A stretch of 19,717 bases of DNA from the NCBI GenBank assembly GCA_036505015.1, contig DASXUC010000098.1, positions 1-19,717 on the forward strand. The letters are read 5' to 3'. The notes beneath the pieces were generated by a model that saw nothing but the letters and a program-made list of their open reading frames with translations, was not told the DNA's origin and did no database searches. Position numbers and translations under genes: made by a program. This DNA comes from DASXUC01 sp036505015 (GTDB lineage: Bacteria; Sysuimicrobiota; Sysuimicrobiia; Sysuimicrobiales; Kaftiobacteriaceae). Shown here piece by piece: positions 19,565 through 19,717 of this stretch; the stretch's first letter is position 1; each line of letters begins with the position of its first letter.

Positions 19565-19717
19565 ATGGACCAGCGTGAGCGCACAGGTATTTTTCGTGTC
19601 GGAGCGCCGACCTCCCAGGACATCCAGCAGATCTTTGATCATGTCTACCGCGCGTTGCGGGAGAAAGGCTACAATCCGGTGGATCAGATCGTCGGCTACC
19701 TGCTGTCCGGCGATCCC
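19565..19717 (+). CDS. ireB: IreB-family (DUF965/UPF0297) regulatory protein, N-terminal part
   Basis: The first 51 codons run to the window end. The start is ATG 19565, with AGAGG (19552-19556) eight bases upstream. The diagnostic stretch is REKGYNPVDQIVGYLLSGDP, which matches the conserved core of IreB/YrzL proteins (about 80-90 residues in full). In Enterococcus faecalis, IreB is a phosphorylation target of the Ser/Thr kinase IreK and affects cephalosporin resistance; elsewhere its role is less clear. ruvX often follows it in Bacillota, which would be expected beyond the window. The N-terminal 15 residues are less conserved, and contain threonines as IreB does. Confidence 0.93.
   Translation, partial: MDQRERTGIFRVGAPTSQDIQQIFDHVYRALREKGYNPVDQIVGYLLSGDP

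Noticed and set aside
19345..19623. A 92-residue minus-strand frame ending GPPGLEPGTNAL.
   Set aside because: The C-terminal part is the reverse reading of the tRNA, a well-known false peptide; the rest is the 36-bp repeat.

Overview
This GC-rich window (well above 60% by eye) is a chromosomal segment read entirely on the + strand. It starts inside the 3' end of tuf and then carries the whole S10-spc-alpha ribosomal protein block. The order is rpsJ-rplC-rplD-rplW-rplB-rpsS-rplV-rpsC-rplP-rpmC-rpsQ-rplN-rplX-rplE-rpsZ-rpsH-rplF-rplR-rpsE-rplO-secY-adk-map-infA-rpmJ-rpsM-rpsK-rpsD-rpoA-rplQ. An energy-coupling-factor transporter core (ecfA1-ecfA2-ecfT), truA, a small DUF4870-type membrane protein, a tRNA with anticodon CAT, and the first 51 codons of an IreB/DUF965 gene follow.

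The organism is a bacterium. adk-map-infA in the spc/alpha junction, a zinc-ribbon type-Z S14, ecfA1-ecfA2-ecfT-truA after rplQ, and an ireB homologue are all Bacillota-like. The high GC, the missing rpmD (L30) and the odd spacers suggest a deep-branching or uncultured Terrabacteria lineage (for example Limnochordia-like Bacillota or a neighbouring candidate phylum) rather than a classical Bacillus or Clostridium. This placement is inference.

Most gene junctions are very tight: ATGA or TGATG overlaps at rplC/rplD, rplD/rplW, rpsQ/rplN, rpsE/rplO and ecfT/truA, and longer overlaps at rpsC/rplP, rplO/secY, ecfA1/ecfA2, ecfA2/ecfT and truA/DUF4870. Seven junctions break this pattern. Each holds a 42-80 bp imperfect inverted repeat built from degenerate 7-nt units (GTTGGTN or GTTCRTC type on the 5' arm, the complement on the 3' arm). 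Each sits a few bases after a stop codon and upstream of the next ribosome binding site. They lie between rpsJ/rplC, rplW/rplB, rplB/rpsS, rplX/rplE, rpsH/rplF, rplF/rplR and infA/rpmJ. None has a terminator-like T run. This dispersed repeat family is the most unusual thing in the window.

Functionally the block makes most small and large ribosomal subunit proteins, the initiation factor IF1, RNA polymerase alpha, the protein-export channel SecY, adenylate kinase and methionine aminopeptidase. A consensus-like promoter in the map-infA gap could drive the infA-to-rplQ part separately. The ECF module supplies ATPases and the T subunit for micronutrient uptake; no S component is present here. The last 330 bases hold a tRNA with its own -10 box, a cluster of REP-like inverted and tandem repeats, and the start of ireB.
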